Of a stretch of DNA of 55,299 bases, positions 26,641 to 35,923 are shown in pieces. Position 1 is the first letter of the stretch, and the number at the start of each line of letters is the position of its first letter. The notes beneath the pieces are model-generated. The model saw only the letters and a list, made by a program, of their open reading frames with translations, did not search any database and was not told the origin of the DNA. The stretch covers positions 1 to 55,299 of the forward strand of contig CAMDHM010000015.1 of NCBI GenBank assembly GCA_945898195.1. The letters are read 5' to 3'. Source of the DNA: Pseudobacteriovorax antillogorgiicola. GTDB taxonomy: Bacteria > Bdellovibrionota_B > Oligoflexia > Oligoflexales > RGVZ01. The position numbers were made by a program, and so were the translations under genes.

Positions 26641-27897
26641 ATGCCAATATTTAGAAAAAACCATCTAATCTTCTTGGTTCTAATTGCGTCAATTTATGGC
26701 TGCAAAACAACACAAAACCAAGGAACGGCCCAATTCAAACACTCTTTTGGGCAGACAATAGCCAGTCGTTCCACACCACCAGAAAAGTGTGAGGAAGGCA
26801 CGGACAATGAAACCCAAAGGCTCTACATTCGTGCGATCACGGACCACATCATAAAAAACAATCCAAATTCATTCCGTGGAAACCTGGATGCGAAATTTAT
26901 TTGCGTGAGGGTGGCTAAAATGAACGCGTTCAATGCCAATATGAATCCCGTAAACGGTATGATGACGGTCTTCAAGGGGGTGCTTGACCCGAAGTTTCAA
27001 TTCAACACTGACGCTGACGTGGCTGCCATCCTTTCCCACGAATTGGCCCATTTCACCATGGGGCACGACATAAATGGCGCCGTGCGCACCGACAATATAC
27101 CGCCAGGGTATGATGTAAGCCGAGAACAAGAGCTTAGAAAACTTGTGGATGAAGCCCGGTCCAATCGCGAGCATTTTCTTGCTAAAAAATCTCGCGATTT
27201 TTTTTCGCTCCACGCGCAAGAGCTCCGCAATCTCGTTGCAGAAGTTAACGCCAACATGGCACCAAACACGCCAGTTTTAGGGTTAAGAAATGGGGTTATT
27301 GAATTTCAAAAAGCGATGAATCAAACCATTTCCTCGCAAGAGGATCTCCCCGCACAAGAGGCCATGGCAGGCTTTGATACTTATATCATCGGGATCAGAA
27401 ATTATGCGGCAGGAAATTTCCCTGATTTAATGTCTCCGGAAACCCTCGCTAAAACCACACAATTGATCGTATCAAGGGAGGCACTGGACTCTGGCCTTGA
27501 CCCATACGATCAAGCCACCCACCAGGCATGGGATACCTTAAAAGAGTACTCGCTTCCACGCGAACAATTCAATGAACAACAAGCCGACGAAGTGGGTTTT
27601 GAATTGTTTCTACGAGCTGGGTTTGATGCTGATGTTTATCCAAACACATTTGAAAAAATATATCAGTACGTGGTCGGCAAGACCAACTGTGCTGCGATCA
27701 CCTCAGAATCCCCAGCACCGGGCCGACTGCGCACCGACAAAGAGGATCGCATCCATCCAGACTTCTGCTTCCGCTACTGGGATCTTAAATACGCCGAACG
27801 GCGCACCCATCAAAAAGAGTACGAACCTTTGATCCGCAGACCAGGAATTTTGAACCTACCTGCCACGGAGGCTCTGCGCGTTAAGTTGGCCCAATAA
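26641..27897 (+). CDS. M48-family metallopeptidase lipoprotein
   Basis: The signal peptide ends in the lipobox SIYGC at about residue 21. The zinc motif HELAHFTMGH is typical of M48 (HExxH plus His), and NEQQADEVGFEL supplies the downstream Glu/Asp region of the BepA/Oma1/HtpX-like fold. The insert between the two motifs is long. This envelope protease probably performs quality control of outer-membrane proteins, by analogy with BepA/LoiP. It is likely co-transcribed with maeB. Confidence 0.87.
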   Translation: MPIFRKNHLIFLVLIASIYGCKTTQNQGTAQFKHSFGQTIASRSTPPEKCEEGTDNETQRLYIRAITDHIIKNNPNSFRGNLDAKFICVRVAKMNAFNANMNPVNGMMTVFKGVLDPKFQFNTDADVAAILSHELAHFTMGHDINGAVRTDNIPPGYDVSREQELRKLVDEARSNREHFLAKKSRDFFSLHAQELRNLVAEVNANMAPNTPVLGLRNGVIEFQKAMNQTISSQEDLPAQEAMAGFDTYIIGIRNYAAGNFPDLMSPETLAKTTQLIVSREALDSGLDPYDQATHQAWDTLKEYSLPREQFNEQQADEVGFELFLRAGFDADVYPNTFEKIYQYVVGKTNCAAITSESPAPGRLRTDKEDRIHPDFCFRYWDLKYAERRTHQKEYEPLIRRPGILNLPATEALRVKLAQ

Positions 27898-28069
27898 TTT
27901 CCTGCCTAAATCGCTGGTGTTAACTGCCGGTTAATGCTGTGAATTAACCTACCCAATCGAACCATAAGAAAATAAGAGTTGATTAGTAAAACTACCCGCA
28001 ACACGGTGGCCGCTGGGATCGACGCTAGTTTCGAATGTTCTGAATAACCGATATAAGCCCCGCCATTCA

Positions 28070-30046
28070 TCAGTCGTGCCGAAGGGCCTCAATAGGATGA
28101 AGGCGGGAGGCTTTGCGGGCCGGCCAGAGGCCAAAGATAATACCGATGGCCGCAGAAAATATTGATGCCAACAGAACTGAATTTAGAGAAACCGTCGTCG
28201 GCCATCCAGCAAGCCAAGACATCGTCGCCGAAATCCCCCAGCCAATCGCAATCCCAAAAGCTCCACCAGACACACTAACCACCGTCGCTTCGATTAAAAA
28301 TTGCATGAGAATATCTTTTGGGCGCGCGCCGACGGCCTTTCTGAGCCCGATCTCCCGGATTCTCTCCGTGACCGATACCAACATGATATTCATGATGCCG
28401 ATGCCACCAACAACCAGAGAAATCGAGGCGATCACGGCCAGCAACACGGCCATGATTCGACTCGTCGCAGATAGTGCGGCCTGGATATCCGCCAGATTTC
28501 TGACTTGAAATGCATCGCTTTGATCTTCTGTCAAACGGTGTCGCTTGAGCATCAGATCGATGATGCCGTCTGAGACCTCTGTCATATTTTTTGAATCGTC
28601 CACTTCAATATCGACTGAGTCGAGAAAGCTTTTCCCAAGAAGACGCCGCATCGCCGTTGCCACGGGTACAACGACAATATCGTCTTGATCGAAAAACGGA
28701 CCGGCACCCTTTTCCGGCAAAATCCCGACAACCTGAAATGAAACCTTGTTGATCCTCACCATCTCACCCAATGGATTGGCCTCGCCGAATAGATTGCGAA
28801 CCACAGTCATGCCGATCACCGCAACCCGGGCTCGCTCTTGATCTTCCTGATCGGTGTAAAATCGTCCGATTACTGGAACGGCTGCACGCATGGGCGCATA
28901 ACCAGGCCCAGAGCCAATTATCCTTGTGTTCCAATTTTTGTCGTTGAACACGACTTGGGCACGGCCATTCACTGTTGGCGCAATATTTTTCACATGCTCT
29001 ATGTTTTTTGGAATGTCTAAACCGTCATCAAGCGTGAGCTTCGACACCATGCCGGCACCGAGGGAAACATGACCCGATTGCGGGGAACCGGTGGACAAAG
29101 TGAGCAAATTGGTCCCAAGTGACGCAAGTTCTTTTTCAATCGACAATTTTGCGCCAGCCCCAAGTGCCAGCATTGCAATCACTGCTGCAACACCAATCAA
29201 GATGCCCAGCATCGATAAAACTGTCCGCAGTTTATTCGCCAGCAGCGCCCGCAGAGCTTCGTTGACATAAGCTCGCGTGGCTCGCACCGCCGATTGGGAA
29301 AGCCGTCCGAAGCCAGCCTTGGGCACATTCACCTTAGGGGCAACCCTATTCCAAACGGCATCAATAGGTTTATGAGGCGTGATTATTTTGTCTTCCTGAA
29401 TTTGGCCATCGCGCACGCGAACGATCCTTTTTGCGTGCGCAGCAACTTCAGTTTCATGGGTCACAAGGATGATCGTAATCCCTTGATTGTTCAATTCCGT
29501 CAGGAGACCCATGATCTCCTCCTGACTCTGCGAATCTAGGTTTCCCGTCGGCTCATCCGCAAAAATAATGCGAGGATCATTAATTAGAGCACGGGCGATG
29601 GCCACACGCTGTTGCTGGCCGCCCGACAGCTCATTCGGACGATGTTCAAATCGGGTCCCAAGCCCGACCCGCTCAAGCAAGGCGCGGGCCTTGATCAAAT
29701 TGGGCTCCTCGCCACTGTAAATTTGGGGCAAGGCGACATTTTCTCCGGCAGAAGTTCTGGCCAGTAAATTAAATTGCTGAAAAATAAATCCGACCGTCCG
29801 ACTTCTCAGAGCCGCCAGCGCGACTTCATCGAGTACGGAAACTTCCTCCCCATATAATTTATACGAACCCTCATCAGGAACATCGAGCAGGCCGAGAATG
29901 TGCATTAGGGTCGACTTGCCGGATCCAGACGGACCCATGATTGCTACAAATTCGCCGGCTTCAATCTTAAGTGATACGCCGCGCAAGGCATGAACGATGT
30001 TATCGCCCATCTTGTAGCGTTTGTGCAGGTCATTGATCTCGATCAT
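28070..30046 (-). CDS. macB: MacB-type ABC exporter (ATPase fused to permease)
   Basis: The N-terminal ATPase has Walker [10 protein letters not shown], the signature [15 protein letters not shown] and Walker [10 protein letters not shown]. The permease follows, with one membrane helix after about residue 270, a long periplasmic domain, and three C-terminal helices around [20 protein letters not shown], the FtsX motif. MacB forms a tripartite pump with a MacA adaptor and TolC to export peptides or toxins, driven by periplasmic conformational change. Start 30046 (MIEIND) is likely; a GTG at 30058 overlaps the MacA stop. It is last in the minus-strand export cluster. Confidence 0.93.
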   Translation of the reverse strand: MIEINDLHKRYKMGDNIVHALRGVSLKIEAGEFVAIMGPSGSGKSTLMHILGLLDVPDEGSYKLYGEEVSVLDEVALAALRSRTVGFIFQQFNLLARTSAGENVALPQIYSGEEPNLIKARALLERVGLGTRFEHRPNELSGGQQQRVAIARALINDPRIIFADEPTGNLDSQSQEEIMGLLTELNNQGITIILVTHETEVAAHAKRIVRVRDGQIQEDKIITPHKPIDAVWNRVAPKVNVPKAGFGRLSQSAVRATRAYVNEALRALLANKLRTVLSMLGILIGVAAVIAMLALGAGAKLSIEKELASLGTNLLTLSTGSPQSGHVSLGAGMVSKLTLDDGLDIPKNIEHVKNIAPTVNGRAQVVFNDKNWNTRIIGSGPGYAPMRAAVPVIGRFYTDQEDQERARVAVIGMTVVRNLFGEANPLGEMVRINKVSFQVVGILPEKGAGPFFDQDDIVVVPVATAMRRLLGKSFLDSVDIEVDDSKNMTEVSDGIIDLMLKRHRLTEDQSDAFQVRNLADIQAALSATSRIMAVLLAVIASISLVVGGIGIMNIMLVSVTERIREIGLRKAVGARPKDILMQFLIEATVVSVSGGAFGIAIGWGISATMSWLAGWPTTVSLNSVLLASIFSAAIGIIFGLWPARKASRLHPIEALRHD

Positions 30047-30057
30047 TGTTGCATGCA

Positions 30058-31089
30058 CTAGCGACGCTTTCTCCCACCACCGCCACCAAACGGTGCAAAC
30101 GGATTACTCGCGCCACTTTTTTCGCCCGAACCAATAGCAATGGCCTCCTCCAAAACAACATCTCCTTCAGCAAGTCCTTCCAAAACTTCCGTGAACTTAC
30201 CGTCGCTCAGGCCGAGCTTGACAGCGATGGATTTCGCCGTTTTCGTAAGCTCATACGGTTCCGTTGAATCCCGCGCCTCGTTTGGCGCTGTTTCAAGCAG
30301 AACGCTGGCTTTTCCATTACTGTGCCTCACCACGGCTTCCGGAATCTTAAGGATCTTGCTCCGTTCATCGATCAGGAATTTCACACTGGCCGTCATGCCG
30401 CTGCGCATGAAGGAAGGCGGGTTTTGGACGACGACCCGAACATCATAAACGGTAACATTATTGACGGTTTTGGCTTCAAACGCGATTTCTAACACTTGCC
30501 CAAAAATTTCTTCTTGCCGATAGGCGTCAAGAGTCACAATGGCTTTCTGTTTCAACTGGACGCGACTCAAATCTGTTTCATCCACCTGGGCGAGGATAAT
30601 CAGTCGATCCGACATCACCAGAACTCCGTCCTGGCGGGTGATGGTTTGACCAGGTTCAACGCTGCGAGCGATGATTAAACCTGGAAGGGGCGCAATAATA
30701 GGAGCTGCCTTGTACATGCCTTCCCAATAGGCAACCTCGTCCTTACCCTTTGAACGAGCGGCATCGATCAAAGCGGCCCGATCCGTCGAGCTCATTGTGG
30801 CCAACACCTGACCCTTGATGACCCGAGTGCCTTCCTTGACTAAAACGTCTTCGATCCTGCCATCCACTGGAGGCTTGATGACAAGTCGATTCTCTGGTTG
30901 GACCGCACCCGTCGCCAAGACATTGATCGACAGGTCACCGCGCTCGACCGTCACAGACCTGAATTTAGGCTCTCTAACGCCGGCTTTCTTTGATTTTATT
31001 TGCCAAAAAATTGCTCCGGCCACCAACGCTCCAGCGACCGAAGCGATGATGATTTTTTTTCGCTTCGTGCTCGATTTAAGCTCGTTCAT
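30058..31089 (-). CDS. macA: HlyD/MacA-type periplasmic adaptor protein
   Basis: A 343-residue membrane-fusion protein. One N-terminal membrane helix (KIIIASVAGALVAGAIFW) is followed by a barrel-sandwich hybrid (IKPPVDGRIEDVLVKEGTRV) and a short helical hairpin, shorter than in classical MacA. Beta-barrel segments follow (LAQVDETDLSRVQLKQKAIV). It joins MacB to an outer-membrane channel. The Gly/Arg-rich C-terminus (FGGGGGRKRR) is unusual. The ATG overlaps the TolC-like stop (ATGA). Confidence 0.9.
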   Translation of the reverse strand: MNELKSSTKRKKIIIASVAGALVAGAIFWQIKSKKAGVREPKFRSVTVERGDLSINVLATGAVQPENRLVIKPPVDGRIEDVLVKEGTRVIKGQVLATMSSTDRAALIDAARSKGKDEVAYWEGMYKAAPIIAPLPGLIIARSVEPGQTITRQDGVLVMSDRLIILAQVDETDLSRVQLKQKAIVTLDAYRQEEIFGQVLEIAFEAKTVNNVTVYDVRVVVQNPPSFMRSGMTASVKFLIDERSKILKIPEAVVRHSNGKASVLLETAPNEARDSTEPYELTKTAKSIAVKLGLSDGKFTEVLEGLAEGDVVLEEAIAIGSGEKSGASNPFAPFGGGGGRKRR

Positions 31090-32408
31090 GGCAGCTCCGC
31101 GATGAGTTCAGGTAAGCCGCGGCCCAATGCCTTCGCCATCGCAGATTGTGCGAGGGCCAAGTTAAGTCGTCCGGCCAGTAAAGCTTTTTCATTATCGATA
31201 AGTTCACCTTCGATCCGGTCCCAGTCTTGGAATGCAATCAATCCAAGCGAATATTGGCTACGGGAAATTTCAACCTGAACCTTCGAAGCCTTAAGAGAGC
31301 TCTCGAGGTAGCCCAAACGCCCCGCAGCATCCTCAAGGTCCTGACTTGCCTGTGCCAAGGATTTTACGGCGACCCCCAAGGCGGACTCTAGTTGAGCATC
31401 AATTCGTGCTTTCTCAAAAACCGCGGCATGAACATCGCTGCGGATGCTTCCCGAGACGTCGAGGGGTAAATTCAGGGAAATTGCGTATCTGACATCGGAG
31501 TTTGAGGACTTCAGTGCACTCGATTTTTCCAGCGAATTTGTCCACGAGGCAGATGCCGCGATTTCAGGATAATACCTTCCCCGCACCGCCTGCGCCGCAA
31601 AGCCCGCGGCCTCCGCCTGCAGGGTCGCGGAACGGACCGTTGGATGTTTAGATACATCATCCGTACCGCGCCCTTCTGGACGTCCTTTTACCTGAGTATT
31701 TACAACCTCAGGAAGGACTCCTGAAACTTCCACCATTGGCATCGAATCTGCAATGCTGCGCCCCATGGCGACGGCCAACTCCAAATTGTGGACGCGACGA
31801 GAACGTTGGGCCTGAGCCAACTCGAATTTAGTTCTGTCAAAGGCTGCCTGGCTTTTCAAAACCGAGCCCTTATTTTCCCGCCCGCCCTCAAAACGCATCT
31901 GCACCAGCCTCAAATTTGACTGCTGACGTTCAAAAAGATTGGCCTGCAATTGTGAAAGGTCTCTCGCATAAATCGACTGAACGAACGCGACCCTTAGTTC
32001 GAAGGCAAGGTCGACATCATCTTTCGCAACGCCAGCTTCAGCCGCCTCTTTCTGGGCATTCAATTGCCGCACGGTGGCAACATCTGAAAAGCCTTTAAAC
32101 AGACTTTGTTTAACCGAAAGGGCATAGCTTGTGTCCGTGGCATTGACGGCGTTACGGTCAAAGGTTCGATTGGCGGAAAGATCAACAGCAGGCAGAAAAA
32201 GCGCAGTGCCACTGTCCTTTAAAGCATTCGCTTTATTCGCCGTCGCCCGCGCCGACCTCAAACCAGGATTATGACTCAGCGCTTCACGGGCACATTCCGC
32301 CAAAGTCATCCCAGGAGATGCCGCGCTGACCAAGGTCGCAGCGAAAAAAACAGCTGCGCCCAAACCTGCGCTGAAACATTTTATCGTGTTGAACTTTCGC
32401 GTGTTCAT
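31086..32408 (-). CDS. TolC-family outer-membrane efflux protein
   Basis: A signal peptide ends near LVSAASPG, then two outer-membrane efflux protein repeats rich in long helices (LRSARATANKANALKDS; ALGVAVKSLAQASQDLEDA). It forms the outer-membrane channel of the tripartite exporter encoded by the next two genes. About 440 residues is normal. It lies 60 bases downstream of an MFS gene on the same strand. Confidence 0.9.
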   Translation of the reverse strand: MNTRKFNTIKCFSAGLGAAVFFAATLVSAASPGMTLAECAREALSHNPGLRSARATANKANALKDSGTALFLPAVDLSANRTFDRNAVNATDTSYALSVKQSLFKGFSDVATVRQLNAQKEAAEAGVAKDDVDLAFELRVAFVQSIYARDLSQLQANLFERQQSNLRLVQMRFEGGRENKGSVLKSQAAFDRTKFELAQAQRSRRVHNLELAVAMGRSIADSMPMVEVSGVLPEVVNTQVKGRPEGRGTDDVSKHPTVRSATLQAEAAGFAAQAVRGRYYPEIAASASWTNSLEKSSALKSSNSDVRYAISLNLPLDVSGSIRSDVHAAVFEKARIDAQLESALGVAVKSLAQASQDLEDAAGRLGYLESSLKASKVQVEISRSQYSLGLIAFQDWDRIEGELIDNEKALLAGRLNLALAQSAMAKALGRGLPELIAELP

Positions 32409-32468
32409 AATAGGGGCAAGCCTAGCACAGTATCGACTCCCGAAACATAGACCGTCCGCGAAGCGCCA

Positions 32469-33665
32469 TTACCCACGCAGCGAACGAACCAACATCAGCG
32501 CAATTAATGCCATAAAAACGCCCGAGAAGAATACGGTCTCCGGTGCGCCGAAGTGTTCGGCTGCGATGCCCCCCAAAAAGGCCCCGAAGGGAAGGAGCCC
32601 GAAGATCGCCAAATTGTAGATACCCATCACGCGTCCCCGCAGCCGGTCGGAAACAAGATCCTGGATCAACATGTTACTCAGGTTCATACTCATCATCAGA
32701 GCCGCGCCTGCACAAGCAATTAGAAGAAGGGCTGGCGCAAGGGAGTGGAAAACCGAAAACCCAGCAAGGCATACAGCAAGGATTATCGTGCTGCGCTGTG
32801 GAGCATGATCACCGAAGAAACTGTGCCCAACCGTCGCAACGATCAATGCTGCGACAACGGACCCAAATCCCCGCGCCGACTGCAATAGCCCCGCCGTCAA
32901 GGCATCGCCATGCAGCACCTGCACGGCCCAGGCTGGAATCAGCGTGATGAAAGCGCTTCCGAACAACGAAAGGACGACAATGTTAAGAACAATCTTTCTG
33001 ATTTTTGGATGGCTTGACACATACTTTAACCCTTCACGTATGCCTTCTAAAGCGGAAGCTCCTTCGGTATTCGACGTGGGATCTGGTTTAATTTGCATCA
33101 ATCCGAGAGCCCAAATGATCGCGATAAAAGAAGCGCCATTCACGGCAAAGCACCAGGCGGGTCCAATCGCCGCATAAACCAATCCAGCAAAGGCTGGACC
33201 GATCGCAGCAGCAGCATTGAACATCGTTGAATTAAGGGCGATGGCGTTGGACATGCTAGTTCTTGGCACCATATCCACGACAAACGACTGCCTTGCCGGT
33301 GCATCGAACGCATTCGCGACACCGAGGCAGGCGCTCAGGAGCACAATGTGCCAGGGTTCCACGAGCCCGCTCGCCACCAACAACGCCATGGTGAACGCCA
33401 GCACCATCATCACAATCTGAGTGATGATCAGCAGCTTTCGCCGGGACATCCGGTCCGACACGACCCCAGCAAAAAGCATGAAAATCCAGGGCGGTACACC
33501 TGACGCCAACGCAACATAGCCCAGATACGCGGGCGAATGAGTCAATTGGAAAACCAAAAAACCTTGGGCGGTGCTTTGCATCCAGGTGCCCATCAAAGAG
33601 ACCAACTGACCATAAAACCAGAGCCGATAGTTTCGATGTTTGAGGGCTTCAAAGGTTTTTGCCAT
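32469..33665 (-). CDS. MFS transporter (MFS_3/EntS-like)
   Basis: A 398-residue, twelve-helix inner-membrane transporter. It starts MAKTFEALKHRNYRLWF, as EntS-type exporters do, and has the motif A GVVSDRMSRRKLL between helices 2 and 3. The family includes enterobactin and macrolide exporters. Being upstream of the TolC-MacA-MacB genes, it could work in parallel with the pump. The ligand is unknown. Confidence 0.88.
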   Translation of the reverse strand: MAKTFEALKHRNYRLWFYGQLVSLMGTWMQSTAQGFLVFQLTHSPAYLGYVALASGVPPWIFMLFAGVVSDRMSRRKLLIITQIVMMVLAFTMALLVASGLVEPWHIVLLSACLGVANAFDAPARQSFVVDMVPRTSMSNAIALNSTMFNAAAAIGPAFAGLVYAAIGPAWCFAVNGASFIAIIWALGLMQIKPDPTSNTEGASALEGIREGLKYVSSHPKIRKIVLNIVVLSLFGSAFITLIPAWAVQVLHGDALTAGLLQSARGFGSVVAALIVATVGHSFFGDHAPQRSTIILAVCLAGFSVFHSLAPALLLIACAGAALMMSMNLSNMLIQDLVSDRLRGRVMGIYNLAIFGLLPFGAFLGGIAAEHFGAPETVFFSGVFMALIALMLVRSLRG

Positions 33666-33797
33666 GGTGGCCGACCCCAGTTCTTAATTCTCGGTTACGG
33701 AAGGCTTGACTCATCATGCCAAAGCAGCATAGCAAACGATTCTACAGACCCGGGCGAATTCACTGGGATTTACACCGTTTCAAAAGGTCCATCATAG

Positions 33798-34739
33798 ATG
33801 TCTCAACGATGTGGTTACGTAGCCTTTCACGGCCGCCCCAATGCCGGCAAAAGCACCCTATTCAACGCCCTTGTCGGCTCCAAACTGGCCAGCGTCAGCA
33901 ATAAACCGCAAACGACGCGCAACCGCCTACTTGGCAATTACACTGTGGACGACGTTCAAATGCTGATTTTGGACACGCCAGGGATGCACAACGCGTCCGG
34001 CAAGTCCAAACTGAATATGTCCATGAATTCGGTTGCTTGGAATACGGTAAACGATGCCGACGTGGTTTGCTACCTAGTTGACGCTGCCGCTGGTTGGCAT
34101 TCCGATGATACCAAGTATTTGGCCGGGGTCCTCGGTCGCACCGACAAACCAGTGATTTTGATGGCGACCAAAATCGATGCCCTGAAACAGGACATCATCG
34201 AGCGAAACGTTGCCAAAATCCAACAGGAGTGGGAGGCCGTCGTTCGTCAGATTCCCGGATCCGAGTCCCGATTTCTGAAACCGGTTCCAAACGAGGTCTC
34301 AGCAAAACGGCCTGAGAGCGTCACGGAACTCCGGACCCGACTCCTCGCAATGATGCCTGCCGGTCCCTGGCTTTACCCTGCAGATGATCTGAGTGACATG
34401 CCACAGCGGACTTTATTCGCAGAATTGATTCGCGAACAGCTTTTTCGTCAGTTAAATCAGGAGCTTCCATATAGCTGTGGCGTTAAAGTCGACGGCGTCG
34501 ATGAGTCGAAGAAAATCCTGCACATTCAGGCAACCATCGTGGTTTCCAAAGAAAGCCATAAGGGAATCGTCATTGGTCAGGGCGGTTCGTCTTTAAAATC
34601 GATTGGAACGGCTGCACGCTTGGAAATTGAACGTCAATCAGGTCAAAAAGTATTTTTGGAATTACATGTCGCCGTAGAACTCGACTGGACCAACAATCCA
34701 AAGGCCATTGCCACTTACGAAGGCATCGAGCCCAAATAG
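33798..34739 (+). CDS. era: GTPase Era
   Basis: An essential GTPase that binds 16S rRNA and helps 30S maturation. G1 GRPNAGKSTL (about residue 12), G3 DTPGMH and G4 TKID are visible, followed by a C-terminal KH domain with VIGQGGSSLKSIG. About 313 residues is standard. The upstream sequence lacks an obvious ribosome-binding site, but the ATG at 33798 is where the family begins. It is divergent from the MFS gene. Confidence 0.95.
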   Translation: MSQRCGYVAFHGRPNAGKSTLFNALVGSKLASVSNKPQTTRNRLLGNYTVDDVQMLILDTPGMHNASGKSKLNMSMNSVAWNTVNDADVVCYLVDAAAGWHSDDTKYLAGVLGRTDKPVILMATKIDALKQDIIERNVAKIQQEWEAVVRQIPGSESRFLKPVPNEVSAKRPESVTELRTRLLAMMPAGPWLYPADDLSDMPQRTLFAELIREQLFRQLNQELPYSCGVKVDGVDESKKILHIQATIVVSKESHKGIVIGQGGSSLKSIGTAARLEIERQSGQKVFLELHVAVELDWTNNPKAIATYEGIEPK

Positions 34740-34775
34740 AGACTAGGCAACGATCACGACAAGATCACGGCGAAA

Positions 34776-35774
34776 TCAATCTATGGGACCATCCGGAAAA
34801 ACCTTCCGGACCTTCTCAAGGATATACTCACCGTATGTGCCCGAGACCGCATGGACATTAGCTTTGTCCCAACGCTCTTGCGAATCATCGGTGATCGTGT
34901 CGCGATCGACAACAGGCAAAGGTTGAACCAAGGTGTCAAAACCGGGATCGAAAAAGAACGGGAAAGACAGACGGTTACGACCCGACGCGTTGCGCACACG
35001 GTGGGGCGTTGATTTGTAAAGGCCGCCGGTCATCCGGTCCAGCATATCGCCAATATTACACACAAAAGTATTCTCAATTGGCGGCGCAGCCACCCAGCCG
35101 GCCTTCGTTTTGACCTCAAGTCCACCGCAATCATCTTGTTTCAGAATGGTCAAAACTCCATAATCCGTGTGCTCGCCCACGCCCCACAGCTGCTGTTGCT
35201 TCACGGTCGGCGCCGGATAATGAAAAATCCGAAAAAGGAGCAATGGATCTTTTGTGTACCGGTCGTGAAAATAAGATTCTTCAAGCCCCAAACTGAGCGA
35301 CAAAGCCCCCATCAACGCATGCCCCAAGGCAGTTATTTCGTTCATGTACGTTAGGACGACATCGCGCAGGTCACGTGGTTCCTCAGGAAACAGGTTCGCG
35401 CCGTGCATTGGTTTGCCAACAAGAACCGCCGGGTGTTTGTCCGATAACTCCTGACCAAAATAAATGCCTTCCTTGATATCAGGCAATCCCGCCGTGAGCT
35501 CCATACCCACTGGAAAAAAACCACGCCATGCACGCCCCCCCTTGGCCATTGCAATGCGCATTTTTATTTCATGGCTTTGCGCAAAAAAGAGTTGGCTTAA
35601 GGCCATCATCTTTTCCTGCAGCTCGACGCTGACTCCATGTCCAGAAGCATAGAAAAAGCCAACTTCCCGACAAGCCTTACCAATGGCCCGAGCGACATCA
35701 AGCTTGGAATCTCGTCCGCCGCTGAGGCCGGAAATATCAATGACCGGAACCTGAGTTTGAGCGGAAACTTCCAT
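34776..35774 (-). CDS. Second isopenicillin N synthase-family 2OG-Fe(II) oxygenase
   Basis: The start at 35774 (MEVSAQ) has GGAGG five bases upstream; a GTG at 35786 also lies in frame. The N-terminal PVIDISGLSGG is DIOX_N. The core shows GVGEHTDYG (His-x-Asp), TPHRVRNASG (second His) and NRLSFPFFFDPG (RxS). It is a paralogue of the gene at 6352 and has all iron and cosubstrate residues. Substrate unknown. It is convergent with era and close to the leuS promoter. Confidence 0.88.
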   Translation of the reverse strand: MEVSAQTQVPVIDISGLSGGRDSKLDVARAIGKACREVGFFYASGHGVSVELQEKMMALSQLFFAQSHEIKMRIAMAKGGRAWRGFFPVGMELTAGLPDIKEGIYFGQELSDKHPAVLVGKPMHGANLFPEEPRDLRDVVLTYMNEITALGHALMGALSLSLGLEESYFHDRYTKDPLLLFRIFHYPAPTVKQQQLWGVGEHTDYGVLTILKQDDCGGLEVKTKAGWVAAPPIENTFVCNIGDMLDRMTGGLYKSTPHRVRNASGRNRLSFPFFFDPGFDTLVQPLPVVDRDTITDDSQERWDKANVHAVSGTYGEYILEKVRKVFPDGPID

Positions 35775-35923
35775 CAGAACCTCCACAAAAGGAATCTAAG
35801 CTTGGACTTCTTCGTCGCAATGGCTTTTCCGTTGTAAAATCGGGCCATTGATGGTTTTTTAAGCTATCTAAACAGGCAACGGGGTTGATGCCCACCATCC
35901 TAATCCAGAAGCAGGTAAACGGC

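Noticed and set aside
32469..33665. The MFS gene as an integral part of the MacAB-TolC pump
   Set aside because: MFS proteins work alone or with other adaptors; adjacency with a 60-base gap supports co-transcription but not a shared complex.
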